A stretch of DNA of 33,126 nt from JAZQQB01 sp045628865. GTDB taxonomy: Bacteria > Bacillota > Clostridia > Lachnospirales > Lachnospiraceae. Position 1 is the stretch's first letter; the number at the start of each line of letters is the position of its first letter. Location: contig JAZQQB010000069.1 of assembly GCA_045628865.1 (NCBI GenBank), positions 1-33,126 on the forward strand, given 5' to 3'. Positions 1 to 7,854 of the stretch are shown piece after piece. The position numbers and the translations under genes are program-made. A model generated the notes under the pieces. That model saw only the letters and a list, made by a program, of their open reading frames with translations, was not told where the DNA came from and did not search any database.

Positions 1-24
1 TTCCGCTCTCGCGGCGACTTGATT

Positions 25-53
25 ATCTTATCACTTAAGTTTCATCTTGTCAA
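25..53 (-). promoter_or_regulatory. Sigma-A-type promoter reading out of the left edge
   Basis: On the minus strand TTGACA (48-53) is followed after exactly 17 bases by TAAGAT (25-30). This matches a vegetative promoter. It lies downstream of tRNA-Ser(GGA) and points left, so it would drive a gene outside the window. A short hairpin (CCGC-TCTC-GCGG, 3-14) lies just after the expected start site. Confidence 0.6.
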
Positions 54-99
54 CAACTTTTTTATTTTTTTATTTCAAAATTTTGAAAAATCTTTCTAG

Positions 100-188
100 C
101 GGAGAAGGAGGGATTTGAACCCTCGCGCCGCTATTAACGACCTACTCCCTTTCCAGGGGAGCCCCTTCAACCACTTGGGTACTTCTCC
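100..188 (-). tRNA. tRNA-Ser (anticodon GGA)
   Basis: Read on the minus strand this folds as a class II tRNA. The acceptor stem GGAGAAG/CTTCTCC is followed by discriminator G (position 100), the anticodon arm is CTCCC-ctGGAaa-GGGAG, there is a long variable arm, and the T-arm has GGTTCAAATCC. The anticodon GGA decodes UCC/UCU, and the variable arm fits serine. No CCA is encoded (the next bases are CTA), so the end must be added by CCA-adding enzyme after 3' processing, for example by the RNase Z encoded at 2966-3874. Confidence 0.95.
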
Positions 189-217
189 AGTGCTTGAATG
201 CGTTCAAACTTTTGCAA

Positions 218-243
218 TAAAAAATCACGAATCACTTCGTGAT
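218..243 (-). terminator. Intrinsic terminator between the two tRNA-Ser genes
   Basis: Minus-strand sequence directly after tRNA-Ser(UGA) forms an 8-bp stem ATCACGAA/TTCGTGAT with a 4-base loop (224-243), followed by a run of six T. I see no promoter between it and tRNA-Ser(GGA). The downstream tRNA would then depend on read-through, or the hairpin may act mainly in 3' processing. Confidence 0.7.
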
Positions 244-245
244 AA

Positions 246-331
246 CGGAGAGGGTGGGATTCGAACCCACGCGCCCTTGCGGACAAACGGTTTTCAAGAC
301 CGCCTCGTTATGACCACTTCGATACCTCTCC
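246..331 (-). tRNA. tRNA-Ser (anticodon UGA)
   Basis: The minus strand folds as a class II tRNA. The acceptor stem is GGAGAGG/CCTCTCC-type with discriminator G (246), the anticodon loop is ctTGAaa within the stem CGGT/ACCG, there is a long variable arm, and the T-arm has GGTTCGAATCC. Anticodon UGA reads UCA and, by wobble, other UCN codons. CCA is not encoded. It is the first gene of a two-tRNA serine unit. Confidence 0.95.
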
Positions 332-377
332 ATGTATTGTTTTCTGCGCTTTAGCTGTGTGCCTCAGCGCGAGATTA

Positions 378-406
378 ATAATAACAAATCACTACTGAAC
401 TGTCAA
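378..406 (-). promoter_or_regulatory. Promoter of the tRNA-Ser pair
   Basis: Minus strand: TTGACA (401-406), 17-base spacer, TATTAT (378-383), about 45 bases upstream of tRNA-Ser(UGA). This is a near-consensus vegetative promoter. The rest of the 332-537 spacer is A/T-rich with no gene. I see no convincing terminator for ispD in it. Confidence 0.75.
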
Positions 407-537
407 CAGGTTTTTCTATTTTTTTTTCCTTTTTTTTGCATTTAGTCATATAGCACAAAAACAAGGCTTTTCAAAGTTGCTTTTATTGTCTGAAATTCAT
501 ATACAAATTATCGTTTTTCCCTATTCTCACATGGAAA

Positions 538-1254
538 CTACTGGTCTGAATTCAGCTGACAATTTAAAACCTCACCAATGGCAATATCCTCTGGCGTAGT
601 AATCTTAATATTCATATAAGATCCTTTTACCAGTTTTACCTTTTGCTTCATTAATGTTTCTACCACCATTGCATCATCTGTGATCTGAATATGATCATTT
701 AACATACGCTCCTCATTTAATATAAGCTCCTGATATGCCTGTCTGATCAATTTTCCCTCAAATACCTGCGGAGTCTGAATCATCCATACACTGCTTCGAT
801 TTGGTGTATATTCAATGAAATCAGCCTCATTAGAGATCTTAATGGTATCCTTTACCGGCATTCCTACTACACAGGCTTTCTGTATTTTTACTTCTTCAAA
901 TACTCGCTTTAAAATATCTTGCGTCATAAATGGTCTAGCTGCATCATGGATAAAATAGTAATCCCCATCTGTCACTGCCTGAAGTCCATTATATACAGAA
1001 TGATATCGTTCTTTTCCACCAGCAACCACACATTTTATCTTTTTACACTGATATTTCTCAACGTATTCCTTCTGTACATACTCTATTTCATCTTTACCAA
1101 CAACCAAAACCACTTCATCTATAAAGCTCTCTTCAAAAGTTTTCAAAGAATAATAAAGAACGGGTTTCCCCGAAAGCAACATATGCTGCTTAGGAACCCC
1201 GCTATTCATTCTTTTTCCACTTCCAGCTGCTAATAAAATCCCAACCGTCTTCAT
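538..1254 (-). CDS. ispD: 2-C-methyl-D-erythritol 4-phosphate cytidylyltransferase IspD
   Basis: This is the third enzyme of the MEP isoprenoid pathway. It joins CTP and methylerythritol 4-phosphate to give CDP-methylerythritol. The 238-residue protein carries the family signatures: the nucleotide-binding start LLAAGSGKRM followed by PKQ, the AGGKERYHSVYNGL segment, DAARPF, PVKDTIK, TPQVF, TDDAMVVE, and NIKITTPEDI near the C-terminus. I chose ATG at 1254 because GGAGG lies 8 bases upstream; a TTG five codons earlier overlaps that binding site and is unlikely. It is the last gene of the tsa/rnz operon, 51 bases after tsaD. Length and motifs are normal for the family. Placement at the end of a tRNA-modification cluster looks like simple operon sharing rather than a functional link. 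Confidence 0.95.
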   Translation of the reverse strand: MKTVGILLAAGSGKRMNSGVPKQHMLLSGKPVLYYSLKTFEESFIDEVVLVVGKDEIEYVQKEYVEKYQCKKIKCVVAGGKERYHSVYNGLQAVTDGDYYFIHDAARPFMTQDILKRVFEEVKIQKACVVGMPVKDTIKISNEADFIEYTPNRSSVWMIQTPQVFEGKLIRQAYQELILNEERMLNDHIQITDDAMVVETLMKQKVKLVKGSYMNIKITTPEDIAIGEVLNCQLNSDQ

Positions 1255-1305
1255 GGATCTATCCTCCAAATCTTTGCTCTTGTGTTCTTAATTCAAATAC
1301 GATAA

Positions 1306-2358
1306 TTATTGTACTTTCTCTCCTAATCTTAAATTTGGTACAGCATTCAAATCATAACCATGTCTTGTTCCAGCCATATACTCATAGTATCCAGCCACAC
1401 CAATCATAGCAGCATTGTCCGTACAAAAGATTGGACTAGGATGATAGAAAGTAATCTTTTTCTTCGCACACTCTGCCTCAAAGGCCGCACGAAGGGTAGA
1501 ATTGGATGCAACTCCACCTGCAATGGCAAATTTATCAAAATGATTCTCTTTTACTGCCGCAAGAGAATGATCTACCAACACATCTACTACCGCCTTTTGG
1601 AAAGAAGCAGCAATATCTGCCTGATTTACAGTTTCTCCCTTCATTTCCGCCGTATTGATATAATTTAACACTGCTGATTTTAACCCACTAAAACTAAAGT
1701 CATAAATAGACTCTCCCACCTTTGCACGTGGGAAATGAATAGCCTCTGGATTACCCTCTTTAGATACACGATCGATCTTAGGACCACCAGGATATCCTAA
1801 TCCAATTGCTCTAGCCACCTTATCAAATGCTTCACCTGCAGCATCATCGCGGGTACAACCTAGGATTTCATATTTGCCATAATCTGCGACCTTTACAAGA
1901 TGGGTATGTCCACCTGATACGACCAAACAGATAAATGGAGGTTCTAATTCCTTATTTTCTATGTAATTTGCACTGATATGACCTTCAATATGATGTACAC
2001 CAATCAATGGCTTTCCTGTGGCAAATGCAATGGCTTTTGCTGCAGATACACCAACTAACAGCGCACCCACAAGTCCTGGTCCACTGGTTACTGCAATGGC
2101 GGTGATATCATCTAATTTCATATTGGCATCCGATAATGCCTGTTCAATAACCTGATTCACCTTCTCTATATGCTTTCTAGAAGCAATCTCTGGTACAACG
2201 CCTCCATACAGTGTATGAAGATCAATCTGAGAATAGATTGCATTGGATAACACTTCTCTACCATTTTTTACTACAGCAGCGGCTGTCTCATCACAAGAAC
2301 TCTCTATTGCTAGTATATATACATCTTCTTCGCTTTTATTTGTTACTTCTAAACTCAT
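1306..2358 (-). CDS. tsaD: tRNA N6-adenosine threonylcarbamoyltransferase TsaD
   Basis: TsaD (Kae1/YgjD/Gcp family) transfers the threonylcarbamoyl group from threonylcarbamoyl-AMP to A37 of tRNAs that read ANN codons, forming t6A. The 350-residue protein has the ASKHA fold signatures. The ESSCDET start loop is at about residues 19-25, the metal-binding HHIEGH at 122-127, SGGHTHL follows it, and the C-terminal GGVASN and CTDNAAM motifs are present. The first 12 residues are an extra polar extension before the usual start of the fold. The gene shares an operon with tsaB and tsaE, its partners in the bacterial t6A complex; the fourth component, TsaC/Sua5, is not in this window. Confidence 0.97.
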   Translation of the reverse strand: MSLEVTNKSEEDVYILAIESSCDETAAAVVKNGREVLSNAIYSQIDLHTLYGGVVPEIASRKHIEKVNQVIEQALSDANMKLDDITAIAVTSGPGLVGALLVGVSAAKAIAFATGKPLIGVHHIEGHISANYIENKELEPPFICLVVSGGHTHLVKVADYGKYEILGCTRDDAAGEAFDKVARAIGLGYPGGPKIDRVSKEGNPEAIHFPRAKVGESIYDFSFSGLKSAVLNYINTAEMKGETVNQADIAASFQKAVVDVLVDHSLAAVKENHFDKFAIAGGVASNSTLRAAFEAECAKKKITFYHPSPIFCTDNAAMIGVAGYYEYMAGTRHGYDLNAVPNLRLGEKVQ

Positions 2359-2375
2359 TTCTTATGCCTTTCAAT

Positions 2376-2942
2376 CTACTTTACTTGATCAAATCCATAT
2401 ATCTTATAATGTCCGTCAGCATCTTTTCGAAGCAAAAACACCTGTTCCTCGTTCTGATAGTTAATAACACCCTTTAATTCCTGGCGAAGTCTATAGGTCA
2501 CATATAAACGTGCCCATTCAAATCCATCTTCTTTAAAGGTTTCCACATCAACACTAGAGGATATACTATATTCGGAAATAGTGATTCCCTGATCCTTATA
2601 ATTTTGAATATCCTTTTTCAGACTTGCAAGATAATCTGCTTGATTCATCACCAGTTCATCATCATAGATTTCTTTGAATCTTTGTGCAATCAAAGAAAGC
2701 TTTTCATCAGAATAATCATATTTATATAATTCTACAGATAAATCACTATAATACTTTACAACCTCTTTCGGAGTTGGAGGATAATTGATTTCCATATTCC
2801 TGGACAATAATGCATCCATTGCCGTTGTTTCGACTGCAACACTTTCTTCCGATTTTGTCTCCTTATTTGAGAAAAAATAAAACACAAACGCTACAAATGC
2901 TACAAAAACTACTAAAACAATAATGGTCCTTACATTTTTCAT
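2376..2942 (-). CDS. Uncharacterised membrane-anchored protein (DUF6715-like)
   Basis: The protein has 188 residues. An N-terminal hydrophobic segment (about residues 5-24, VRTIIVLVVFVAFVAF) is followed by a polar external domain rich in Tyr, Asp and Glu. The external domain resembles small Lachnospiraceae proteins annotated as DUF6715; I recall that family only loosely. I found no catalytic motif. ATG at 2942 was chosen because AAAGGAGG lies just upstream; the in-frame GTG at 2966 overlaps the rnz stop codon and lacks its own site. It sits between rnz and tsaD in the same operon, 17 bases before tsaD. The topology suggests a cytoplasmic N-terminus and an extracytoplasmic C-terminal domain. 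Function is unknown. Confidence 0.8.
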   Translation of the reverse strand: MKNVRTIIVLVVFVAFVAFVFYFFSNKETKSEESVAVETTAMDALLSRNMEINYPPTPKEVVKYYSDLSVELYKYDYSDEKLSLIAQRFKEIYDDELVMNQADYLASLKKDIQNYKDQGITISEYSISSSVDVETFKEDGFEWARLYVTYRLRQELKGVINYQNEEQVFLLRKDADGHYKIYGFDQVK

Positions 2943-2965
2943 GAGTATCCTCCTTTGATAGGTCA

Positions 2966-3874
2966 CTAATCCTCAAACTTCAGGTCAACTGTTTTGCCAT
3001 CTTTTCCTGCAACTGCATTCGGAAATATTTCCTTCACCGGTCCCATAAACTCTTCTGCGCGAATCAAAGAAGGACTGTAATGGGTAAGCCACATTTTTTT
3101 CACTTCTGCTTTCTTCGCAACTTCTGCTGCCTCTATAAAGGTCATATGTTTATGTTCTCTTGCTTTATCAAGCTTATCCTGTTCCCCGTACATACCCTCA
3201 CAGATCAATAAATCGGAATCCTTTGCAAATTTTACAATGGATTCTGTTGGTCGTGTATCTGTTGTATAAGTCACTTTTAAGCCTTTTCTTGTTTCACCTA
3301 AAACCATATCAGGTGTAAAGGTTCCTTCATCGGTTACAATGGTCTCCCCTTTCTGAAGACGTCCCCAAAGAGGGCGTTCTATTCCTAGTTCCATTGCCTT
3401 TTGTGGATTAAACTTACCGATGCGGTCTACATTTAAAGTATAACCGTAACAAAGAACATTATGGTTTACCTTAAATGCTTCTATACGAAGTCCTCCAAAT
3501 GAAAAGGACTGTTCATTTTCTGTTATTTCTATACACTGAATCTCAAATGGCAATTCTGGAGCTATCACTCGTAAAGCAGAAACCACCTTGGTTAATCCCT
3601 TCGGGCCAATGAGTGTCAATGGTTCCGTTCTCTCTGCATTGCCCATGGTAAGTAACATTCCAGGCAATCCGGAAATATGATCTGCATGATAATGGGTAAA
3701 ACAGATCACATCAATGGGTTTTGGACTCCAGCCCTTCTCTTTCATGGCGACCTGAGTTCCTTCCCCACAATCTATCAACAGACTCATACCATTATACCTT
3801 ACCATCAACGATGTCAGCCATCGGTAAGGAAGTGGCATCATACCGCCTGTTCCTAATAAACATACTTCTAACAT
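2966..3874 (-). CDS. rnz: Ribonuclease Z
   Basis: RNase Z is a metallo-beta-lactamase-fold endonuclease. It cuts tRNA precursors after the discriminator base, needed for tRNAs without an encoded CCA such as the two tRNA-Ser genes at the left edge. The 302-residue protein has the zinc-binding FTHYHADHISG (H61, H63, D65, H66), an N-terminal LLGTGG and IDCGEGTQ, and C-terminal TDTRP, EGMYG, EHKHMTF and LTHYS motifs that supply the remaining metal ligands. It lies 9 bases after rimI and ends in TAG. Its length is usual for the short ElaC/RNase Z form. Confidence 0.95.
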   Translation of the reverse strand: MLEVCLLGTGGMMPLPYRWLTSLMVRYNGMSLLIDCGEGTQVAMKEKGWSPKPIDVICFTHYHADHISGLPGMLLTMGNAERTEPLTLIGPKGLTKVVSALRVIAPELPFEIQCIEITENEQSFSFGGLRIEAFKVNHNVLCYGYTLNVDRIGKFNPQKAMELGIERPLWGRLQKGETIVTDEGTFTPDMVLGETRKGLKVTYTTDTRPTESIVKFAKDSDLLICEGMYGEQDKLDKAREHKHMTFIEAAEVAKKAEVKKMWLTHYSPSLIRAEEFMGPVKEIFPNAVAGKDGKTVDLKFED

Positions 3875-3883
3875 ATTTAATTT

Positions 3884-4324
3884 TTACCTTTCTTTTTCCC
3901 ACATGATCACTGCGTCCTCTGTTGGATTTTCATAAAATTTAGGTCTTATTCCAACAGACGAAAGACCTAACTTTTCGTACAAACCAATGGCAGGTATGTT
4001 GCTTTTTCGAACCTCTAATGTAAATGCCTTTACACCATGATTTTTTCCATATGACATTAATTCTGAAAGCATTTTAAAGCCAATTCCATTTTTTCTATGC
4101 GACTGTGTTACTGCAACATTACTGATATCTGCTTCATCATACAGCAAATAATATCCACACTGTCCAATGATGCTTCCTGCACATTCTGCCACCATAAAAT
4201 AAGCATTTTCATCCTCAATTGCAGACAAAAAAGACTGTTTAGACCATGGCGTACTAAAACACTCTGCCTCAAGGGCTGCAACCTGATCTAGATCCTCTAT
4301 TTCCATTCTTCTATATGTGATCAT
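3884..4324 (-). CDS. rimI: Ribosomal-protein-alanine N-acetyltransferase RimI
   Basis: This is a GNAT-family acetyltransferase of 146 residues. RimI acetylates the N-terminal alanine of ribosomal protein S18. The acetyl-CoA-binding segment appears as VAVTQSHRKNGIGFKML at about residues 70-86, with the Q/R-x-x-G-x-G type loop. The downstream part has FTLEVRKSNIPAIGLYEKLG, typical of RimI. The start ATG overlaps the tsaB stop by four bases (ATGA), so translation is probably coupled. The tsaE-tsaB-rimI-tsaD arrangement is widespread in Firmicutes, which supports the assignment over a generic GNAT. Substrate is inferred from family and context only. Confidence 0.9.
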   Translation of the reverse strand: MITYRRMEIEDLDQVAALEAECFSTPWSKQSFLSAIEDENAYFMVAECAGSIIGQCGYYLLYDEADISNVAVTQSHRKNGIGFKMLSELMSYGKNHGVKAFTLEVRKSNIPAIGLYEKLGLSSVGIRPKFYENPTEDAVIMWEKER

Positions 4325-5034
4325 CCTTCTTTTTCCTGTCTTTCTCTCTCTGCCTGAGACAAACGAAGATATTCTGGTGCATGATCTGCTGCACTTGTAT
4401 AATTACCCTCTTTAAAATAATCAAAAGCAAGTACACCCACACAAGCGGCTCTCTGTCTTCCATGTGATGCAGGTGCAAAGGAATATGGAACCTTGATCAG
4501 TTCTCTAACCTTCTCCTGATATACGGGAACTCCATCTCCCAAAAAGATAACTTCCTTTCCACAGGCATTCACTTTTCCAATAATATCCTCCACAGGCACC
4601 ACGCACTGCTTTTCAATTGTATGAAGCTTATATGCTTCCTTCTCTAACACAAATTCATAAATACCGGTATAAACCTGACTTCTTCTTGCATCCATTAATG
4701 GACAGATCAGCTTATCCGTTCCATAAAAATTGTATGCAAGAGCATCCACAGTAGGCACACCTATTACAGGCTTATTTAAGGCAAGCCCTAATCCCTTTGC
4801 TGTGGCTGAACCAATTCTTAATCCAGTAAAAGATCCTGGTCCTTTAGCCACCGCAATGGCATCAACACTATTTAAATCCAGTTCTACCATTTTTTTGATC
4901 TCATCAAGCATTGGTAACAATGTCTGAGAATGAGTTTTCTTAAAATTTGTTGTATATTCTGCAACGCAGATTTCATCTTCTAATATAGCAACTGTTGCTA
5001 CTAATCCTGAACTATCTAATGCTATGATTTTCAT
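4321..5034 (-). CDS. tsaB: tRNA threonylcarbamoyladenosine biosynthesis protein TsaB
   Basis: TsaB is a non-catalytic ASKHA-fold partner that dimerises with TsaD in t6A synthesis. The 237-residue sequence begins MKIIALDSSG, then SQTLLPMLDEI, and the diagnostic AKGPGSFTGLRIG at about residues 64-76. It lacks the HxEGH metal motif seen in TsaD, as expected for TsaB. Its start lies inside the 3' end of tsaE (23-base overlap) and its end overlaps rimI by four bases, which indicates tight translational coupling. Length is normal. Confidence 0.95.
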   Translation of the reverse strand: MKIIALDSSGLVATVAILEDEICVAEYTTNFKKTHSQTLLPMLDEIKKMVELDLNSVDAIAVAKGPGSFTGLRIGSATAKGLGLALNKPVIGVPTVDALAYNFYGTDKLICPLMDARRSQVYTGIYEFVLEKEAYKLHTIEKQCVVPVEDIIGKVNACGKEVIFLGDGVPVYQEKVRELIKVPYSFAPASHGRQRAACVGVLAFDYFKEGNYTSAADHAPEYLRLSQAERERQEKEG

Positions 5035-5449
5035 TGACTGTAATCCTTCTATAATCTAATCCTTTTGTTAAATCTTTTTCTATGATGATCTCATGGATGG
5101 TATCTGGTAATATCTCCTCAATAAGGTTGGCCCATTCTATCAGACAAAGTCCATCTCCATAAAAATAATCTTCATATCCTATTTCGTCCATTTCATCCAC
5201 ATCTGCAATACGGTAAACATCAAAATGATAAAAAGGAATTCTTCCTTCCTCATATACCTGTACAATAGTAAAGGTAGGGCTGTTTACAGCTCCATGTATT
5301 CCTAAGCCCTTGGCTACGCCCTGTGTGAATACTGTCTTTCCAACGCCAAGATCTCCGATTAATGTATAGACATCTCCTGGTTTTGCATTCTCTCCGATTT
5401 TTTGACCAAATGCAAATGTTTCCTCTGCACTAAACGTTTCTATAACCAT
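5012..5449 (-). CDS. tsaE: tRNA threonylcarbamoyladenosine biosynthesis ATPase TsaE
   Basis: TsaE is the small P-loop ATPase that resets the TsaB-TsaD complex after t6A formation. The 145-residue protein shows Walker A GDLGVGKT, the following NSPTFTIVQ segment, YHFDVYRI, and the GYEDYFYGDGLCLIEWA segment that contains the conserved acidic and aromatic positions. ATG at 5449 was chosen: GGAGTGAGGAA is immediately upstream and the family normally starts close to this point. An in-frame earlier start would add 19 atypical residues and overlap the previous gene. It opens the tsa part of the operon, 16 bases after the YcxB-like gene. Confidence 0.95.
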   Translation of the reverse strand: MVIETFSAEETFAFGQKIGENAKPGDVYTLIGDLGVGKTVFTQGVAKGLGIHGAVNSPTFTIVQVYEEGRIPFYHFDVYRIADVDEMDEIGYEDYFYGDGLCLIEWANLIEEILPDTIHEIIIEKDLTKGLDYRRITVNENHSIR

Positions 5450-5465
5450 TTCCTCACTCCAACTA

Positions 5466-5954
5466 CTATAAATTTCCACGAATTTTAACTTTTTCTGGTG
5501 CCACATGTGCTGAAATCAACTGTACAACAGCTGGAAGACGCTCTCCTAACTGTTTCTTTGGTAAAACAGATGCATTCTTCTTTCCAGTATAGATAATGAT
5601 GGCACTTGGGCTTGAAACTGCCTTGGTAACAACGTCCCATCCAATATTTTGTGATGTCTCTCCCTGGGAAATTGTAATCCCTTCTTCATCCATACAATAA
5701 TGAAGCGGATTTTTTAATGATTCATTTGCCAAAAACTGTCTTGCAGCCTGTGTCCTTAACGTTAATGGCGTATAAAGAATCAAAATAAGACCCGCTGCCA
5801 GATACATCGGGGTATCCGTATTCACTGAAAAAGCTAACACAAAAACAATACCAACACAGGTTCCAAAAATACCTGTAAATCCTTTGTACGCATGATACAA
5901 AAGATAATTATATAAAATCTTTGCAGACATTTGAATGTCAAATTCTTCCCTCAT
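5466..5954 (-). CDS. YcxB-like membrane protein
   Basis: The protein has 162 residues. Two closely spaced hydrophobic segments (about residues 27-45 and 50-66) are followed by a cytoplasmic C-terminal domain. Its pattern is MDEEGITISQGETS, then IGWDVVTKAVSSPSAIIIY, then VLPKKQLGERL. That architecture fits the YcxB-like family, whose biochemical role is unknown to me. ATG at 5954 has GGAGG 9 bases upstream; a TTG seven codons earlier is less likely. It is the promoter-proximal gene of the operon leading into tsaE. Confidence 0.75.
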   Translation of the reverse strand: MREEFDIQMSAKILYNYLLYHAYKGFTGIFGTCVGIVFVLAFSVNTDTPMYLAAGLILILYTPLTLRTQAARQFLANESLKNPLHYCMDEEGITISQGETSQNIGWDVVTKAVSSPSAIIIYTGKKNASVLPKKQLGERLPAVVQLISAHVAPEKVKIRGNL

Positions 5955-5996
5955 GGATTTATCCTCCAGCCTCAATTACATAAACTCTCACTTTTT

Positions 5997-6024
5997 ATTA
6001 TAACGTAAAAAAAAGAAAGTGCAA
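5997..6024 (-). promoter_or_regulatory. Promoter of the ycxB-like/tsa/rnz/ispD operon
   Basis: Minus strand: TTGCAC (6019-6024), 16-base spacer, perfect TATAAT (5997-6002). The -35 element and spacer lie inside the ribU terminator stem and its T-tract, so termination of one unit and initiation of the next share the same bases. Confidence 0.65.
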
Positions 6025-6055
6025 GTATTTAGCAATATGCCAAATACCTGCACTT
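6006..6055 (-). terminator. Intrinsic terminator after ribU
   Basis: Immediately after the ribU stop, the minus strand forms a 14-bp stem AAGTGCAGGTATTT/AAATACTTGCACTT with one wobble pair (6017-6055), followed by a T-rich run (6006-6016). Confidence 0.85.
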
Positions 6056-6057
6056 CA

Positions 6058-6801
6058 TTAATTACGTCCCTGATCATGCACACCAAACTTTATAATTGGA
6101 CTTAATGGCTTATAAACAAACATTGTAATTACAGATACCACGGTACCTTTCACCAAATTTAATGGTGCAACCCCAAAAAATACAAATGTAAATACATCCT
6201 TAATATATGAATTCACAGCAGTTCCCATTCCAATCAATACATCCATATCTGTATGGAATAATTCTGCAAACTTCGGCAGTAAATAAATTGCATTAAACGC
6301 TGTTCCAAATATAGTCATGCAAATTGTACCTGTGATACATCCAATCATTGCAACTGATTTCTTTTTCTTAAACAAGTAGATCATAGAAGCTGGAAGCACC
6401 AAACTACAACCCACTGCAAAATTCGCCAACTCTCCTACAAAAGCTGTACTGGTACCCTTGATCAATAATTTTAAAATAATTTTTATGAATTCCACCAAAA
6501 CACCTGCAACCGGTCCATAAGCAAATGCTGCAATCAGAACTGGAAGTTCACTAAAATCCAATTTGTAAAAAGAAGGTGATAATGGAAATGGTATCTCGAA
6601 GATCATAAGGACTACTGCCAACGCTGAAAAAAGTCCCAATACACAAGTCTTTCTCGTATTCAGCCCCTGCACTTTTTTCCCATCCTTTTTTGCTTTGAGC
6701 AATTCTACTGCATATGCAATCAAAAACAAAACAACAATCACTGCCAAAAACTCAACAACAAAGACGGCATTCTTTTTTAAATTTGTTACTAATTCGTTCA
6801 T
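6058..6801 (-). CDS. ribU: Riboflavin ECF transporter substrate-binding subunit RibU
   Basis: This is the S-component of an energy-coupling-factor importer that binds riboflavin in the membrane and works with a shared EcfAA'T module, not present here. The 247-residue protein has about six hydrophobic helices. The RibU-type core is FEIPFPLSPSFYKLDFSELP, then GPVAGVLVEFIKIILKLLI, then GELANFAVGC, which favours riboflavin over other vitamins. The N-terminal helix (residues 10-35) plus charged linker is longer than in short RibU proteins. ATG at 6801 is preceded by GAGAGGAG; the alternative ATG at 6816 overlaps it. No FMN riboswitch fits in the 64-base upstream spacer, unlike many ribU genes. Confidence 0.85.
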   Translation of the reverse strand: MNELVTNLKKNAVFVVEFLAVIVVLFLIAYAVELLKAKKDGKKVQGLNTRKTCVLGLFSALAVVLMIFEIPFPLSPSFYKLDFSELPVLIAAFAYGPVAGVLVEFIKIILKLLIKGTSTAFVGELANFAVGCSLVLPASMIYLFKKKKSVAMIGCITGTICMTIFGTAFNAIYLLPKFAELFHTDMDVLIGMGTAVNSYIKDVFTFVFFGVAPLNLVKGTVVSVITMFVYKPLSPIIKFGVHDQGRN

Positions 6802-6865
6802 TTTTTCTCCTCTCATCCAGTCTTTCCTGCGGACATTGCAACAACAAAACTGGCATTTCTATTTC

Positions 6866-7801
6866 CTATTCATTGCTCTTATTCACAATCGTGATACCAA
6901 TTACGATCAAAATGAGGGAAATCGTTACAACAAGGGGTGACGTCTCATTTCCTTCTTTCAAACATATAGCAGATAATATCACTCCAAATACAGGTGTCAT
7001 ACAACTAAATACAGTTACCTTACCAACCGGATTGTACTTTAGCAAAAGTCCCCATAGAGTATATGCACAAGCTGATATAAAAGCCATATACAATAATAAC
7101 ATAGAAGAAACAAATGTAAAGCCATGAATCCTGCCACCTAATAAAAATCCCAAAATTAACATTACAAAACCACCAAATAGAAACTGATAACCACTTAATG
7201 TATATGAGTTTTCTATTTTAGCAAACTGCTTGATCATCACCGAAGAAAACGAATATGCAACAATGGATAAGATCACAAAGCCTTCTCCCAAAAAAGAAAA
7301 ACCTGCTGCATCCTTTGTTTTTCCGACAATATTTACCAAGACTATCCCCGCGAATCCAATTGCACAACCCAAAATCTTTGAAAATGTTAATCGCTCTATT
7401 CGAAAGACGAGACTTGCAACTAATAAAGCAATAAATACATTCATGCCCTGTACAATACAGGATTTCATTCCTGATGCATGGGCAAGGCCAATATAAAAAA
7501 AGATGTATTGAATCACAGTCTGCACCATACCAAGTTCCATAACATGAAGTCTATTTCCTTTTGTTGGATACAAGAATTTACGACTAATGATACTCGTTAC
7601 CATAATAGTAAGAATACCAGCCAGAAAAAATCGAATTCCTGCAAATAAAAACACAGTTCCTATATCATTAGATTCAATTTGAAACAGCTTGTATCCAGTC
7701 TTAATACATGGTGTCGCACTTCCCCACAACAAACAGGAAATAATGGCACATATACATACAACAACCTGATTTGTAAATATTTTTTCCATACCGGTATTCA
7801 T
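6866..7801 (-). CDS. DMT-superfamily (EamA) transporter
   Basis: The protein has 311 residues, about ten predicted membrane helices and two EamA repeats. Characteristic segments are LLWGSATPCIKTGYKLF near the N-terminus, ALVNR-like charged loops between helices, and in the second half SFSSVMIKQFAK and SACAYTLWGLLLKYNP. This family exports or imports small metabolites. The substrate cannot be read from the sequence. ATG at 7801 is preceded by AGGAG. An in-frame ATG at 7834 lies in the loop of a terminator-like hairpin and would have its binding site inside that stem, so I disfavour it. No promoter fits between the hairpin and the gene, so expression may depend on read-through from thiN. Confidence 0.85.
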   Translation of the reverse strand: MNTGMEKIFTNQVVVCICAIISCLLWGSATPCIKTGYKLFQIESNDIGTVFLFAGIRFFLAGILTIMVTSIISRKFLYPTKGNRLHVMELGMVQTVIQYIFFYIGLAHASGMKSCIVQGMNVFIALLVASLVFRIERLTFSKILGCAIGFAGIVLVNIVGKTKDAAGFSFLGEGFVILSIVAYSFSSVMIKQFAKIENSYTLSGYQFLFGGFVMLILGFLLGGRIHGFTFVSSMLLLYMAFISACAYTLWGLLLKYNPVGKVTVFSCMTPVFGVILSAICLKEGNETSPLVVTISLILIVIGITIVNKSNE

Positions 7802-7815
7802 CTTTTTTTCTCCTA

Positions 7816-7851
7816 TAAAAAGGTGATAGTCCATTTAGAACTACCACCTTT
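7816..7851 (-). terminator. Terminator-like hairpin between thiN and the DMT transporter
   Basis: Minus strand: 11-bp stem AAAGGTGGTAG/CTATCACCTTT with one G-U pair and an 11-base loop (7819-7851), followed by five T. It begins four bases after the thiN stop and ends just before the ribosome binding site of the next gene. Confidence 0.7.
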
Positions 7852-7854
7852 CTC

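Noticed and set aside
115..354. Plus-strand open frame across the tRNA genes (GGIRTHAPLRTNGF-like peptide)
   Set aside because: It is the antisense of two tRNA-Ser genes; such peptides are a well-known artefact of tRNA complements.
6802..6865. FMN riboswitch upstream of ribU
   Set aside because: The spacer is only 64 bases and lacks the conserved FMN-box segments.
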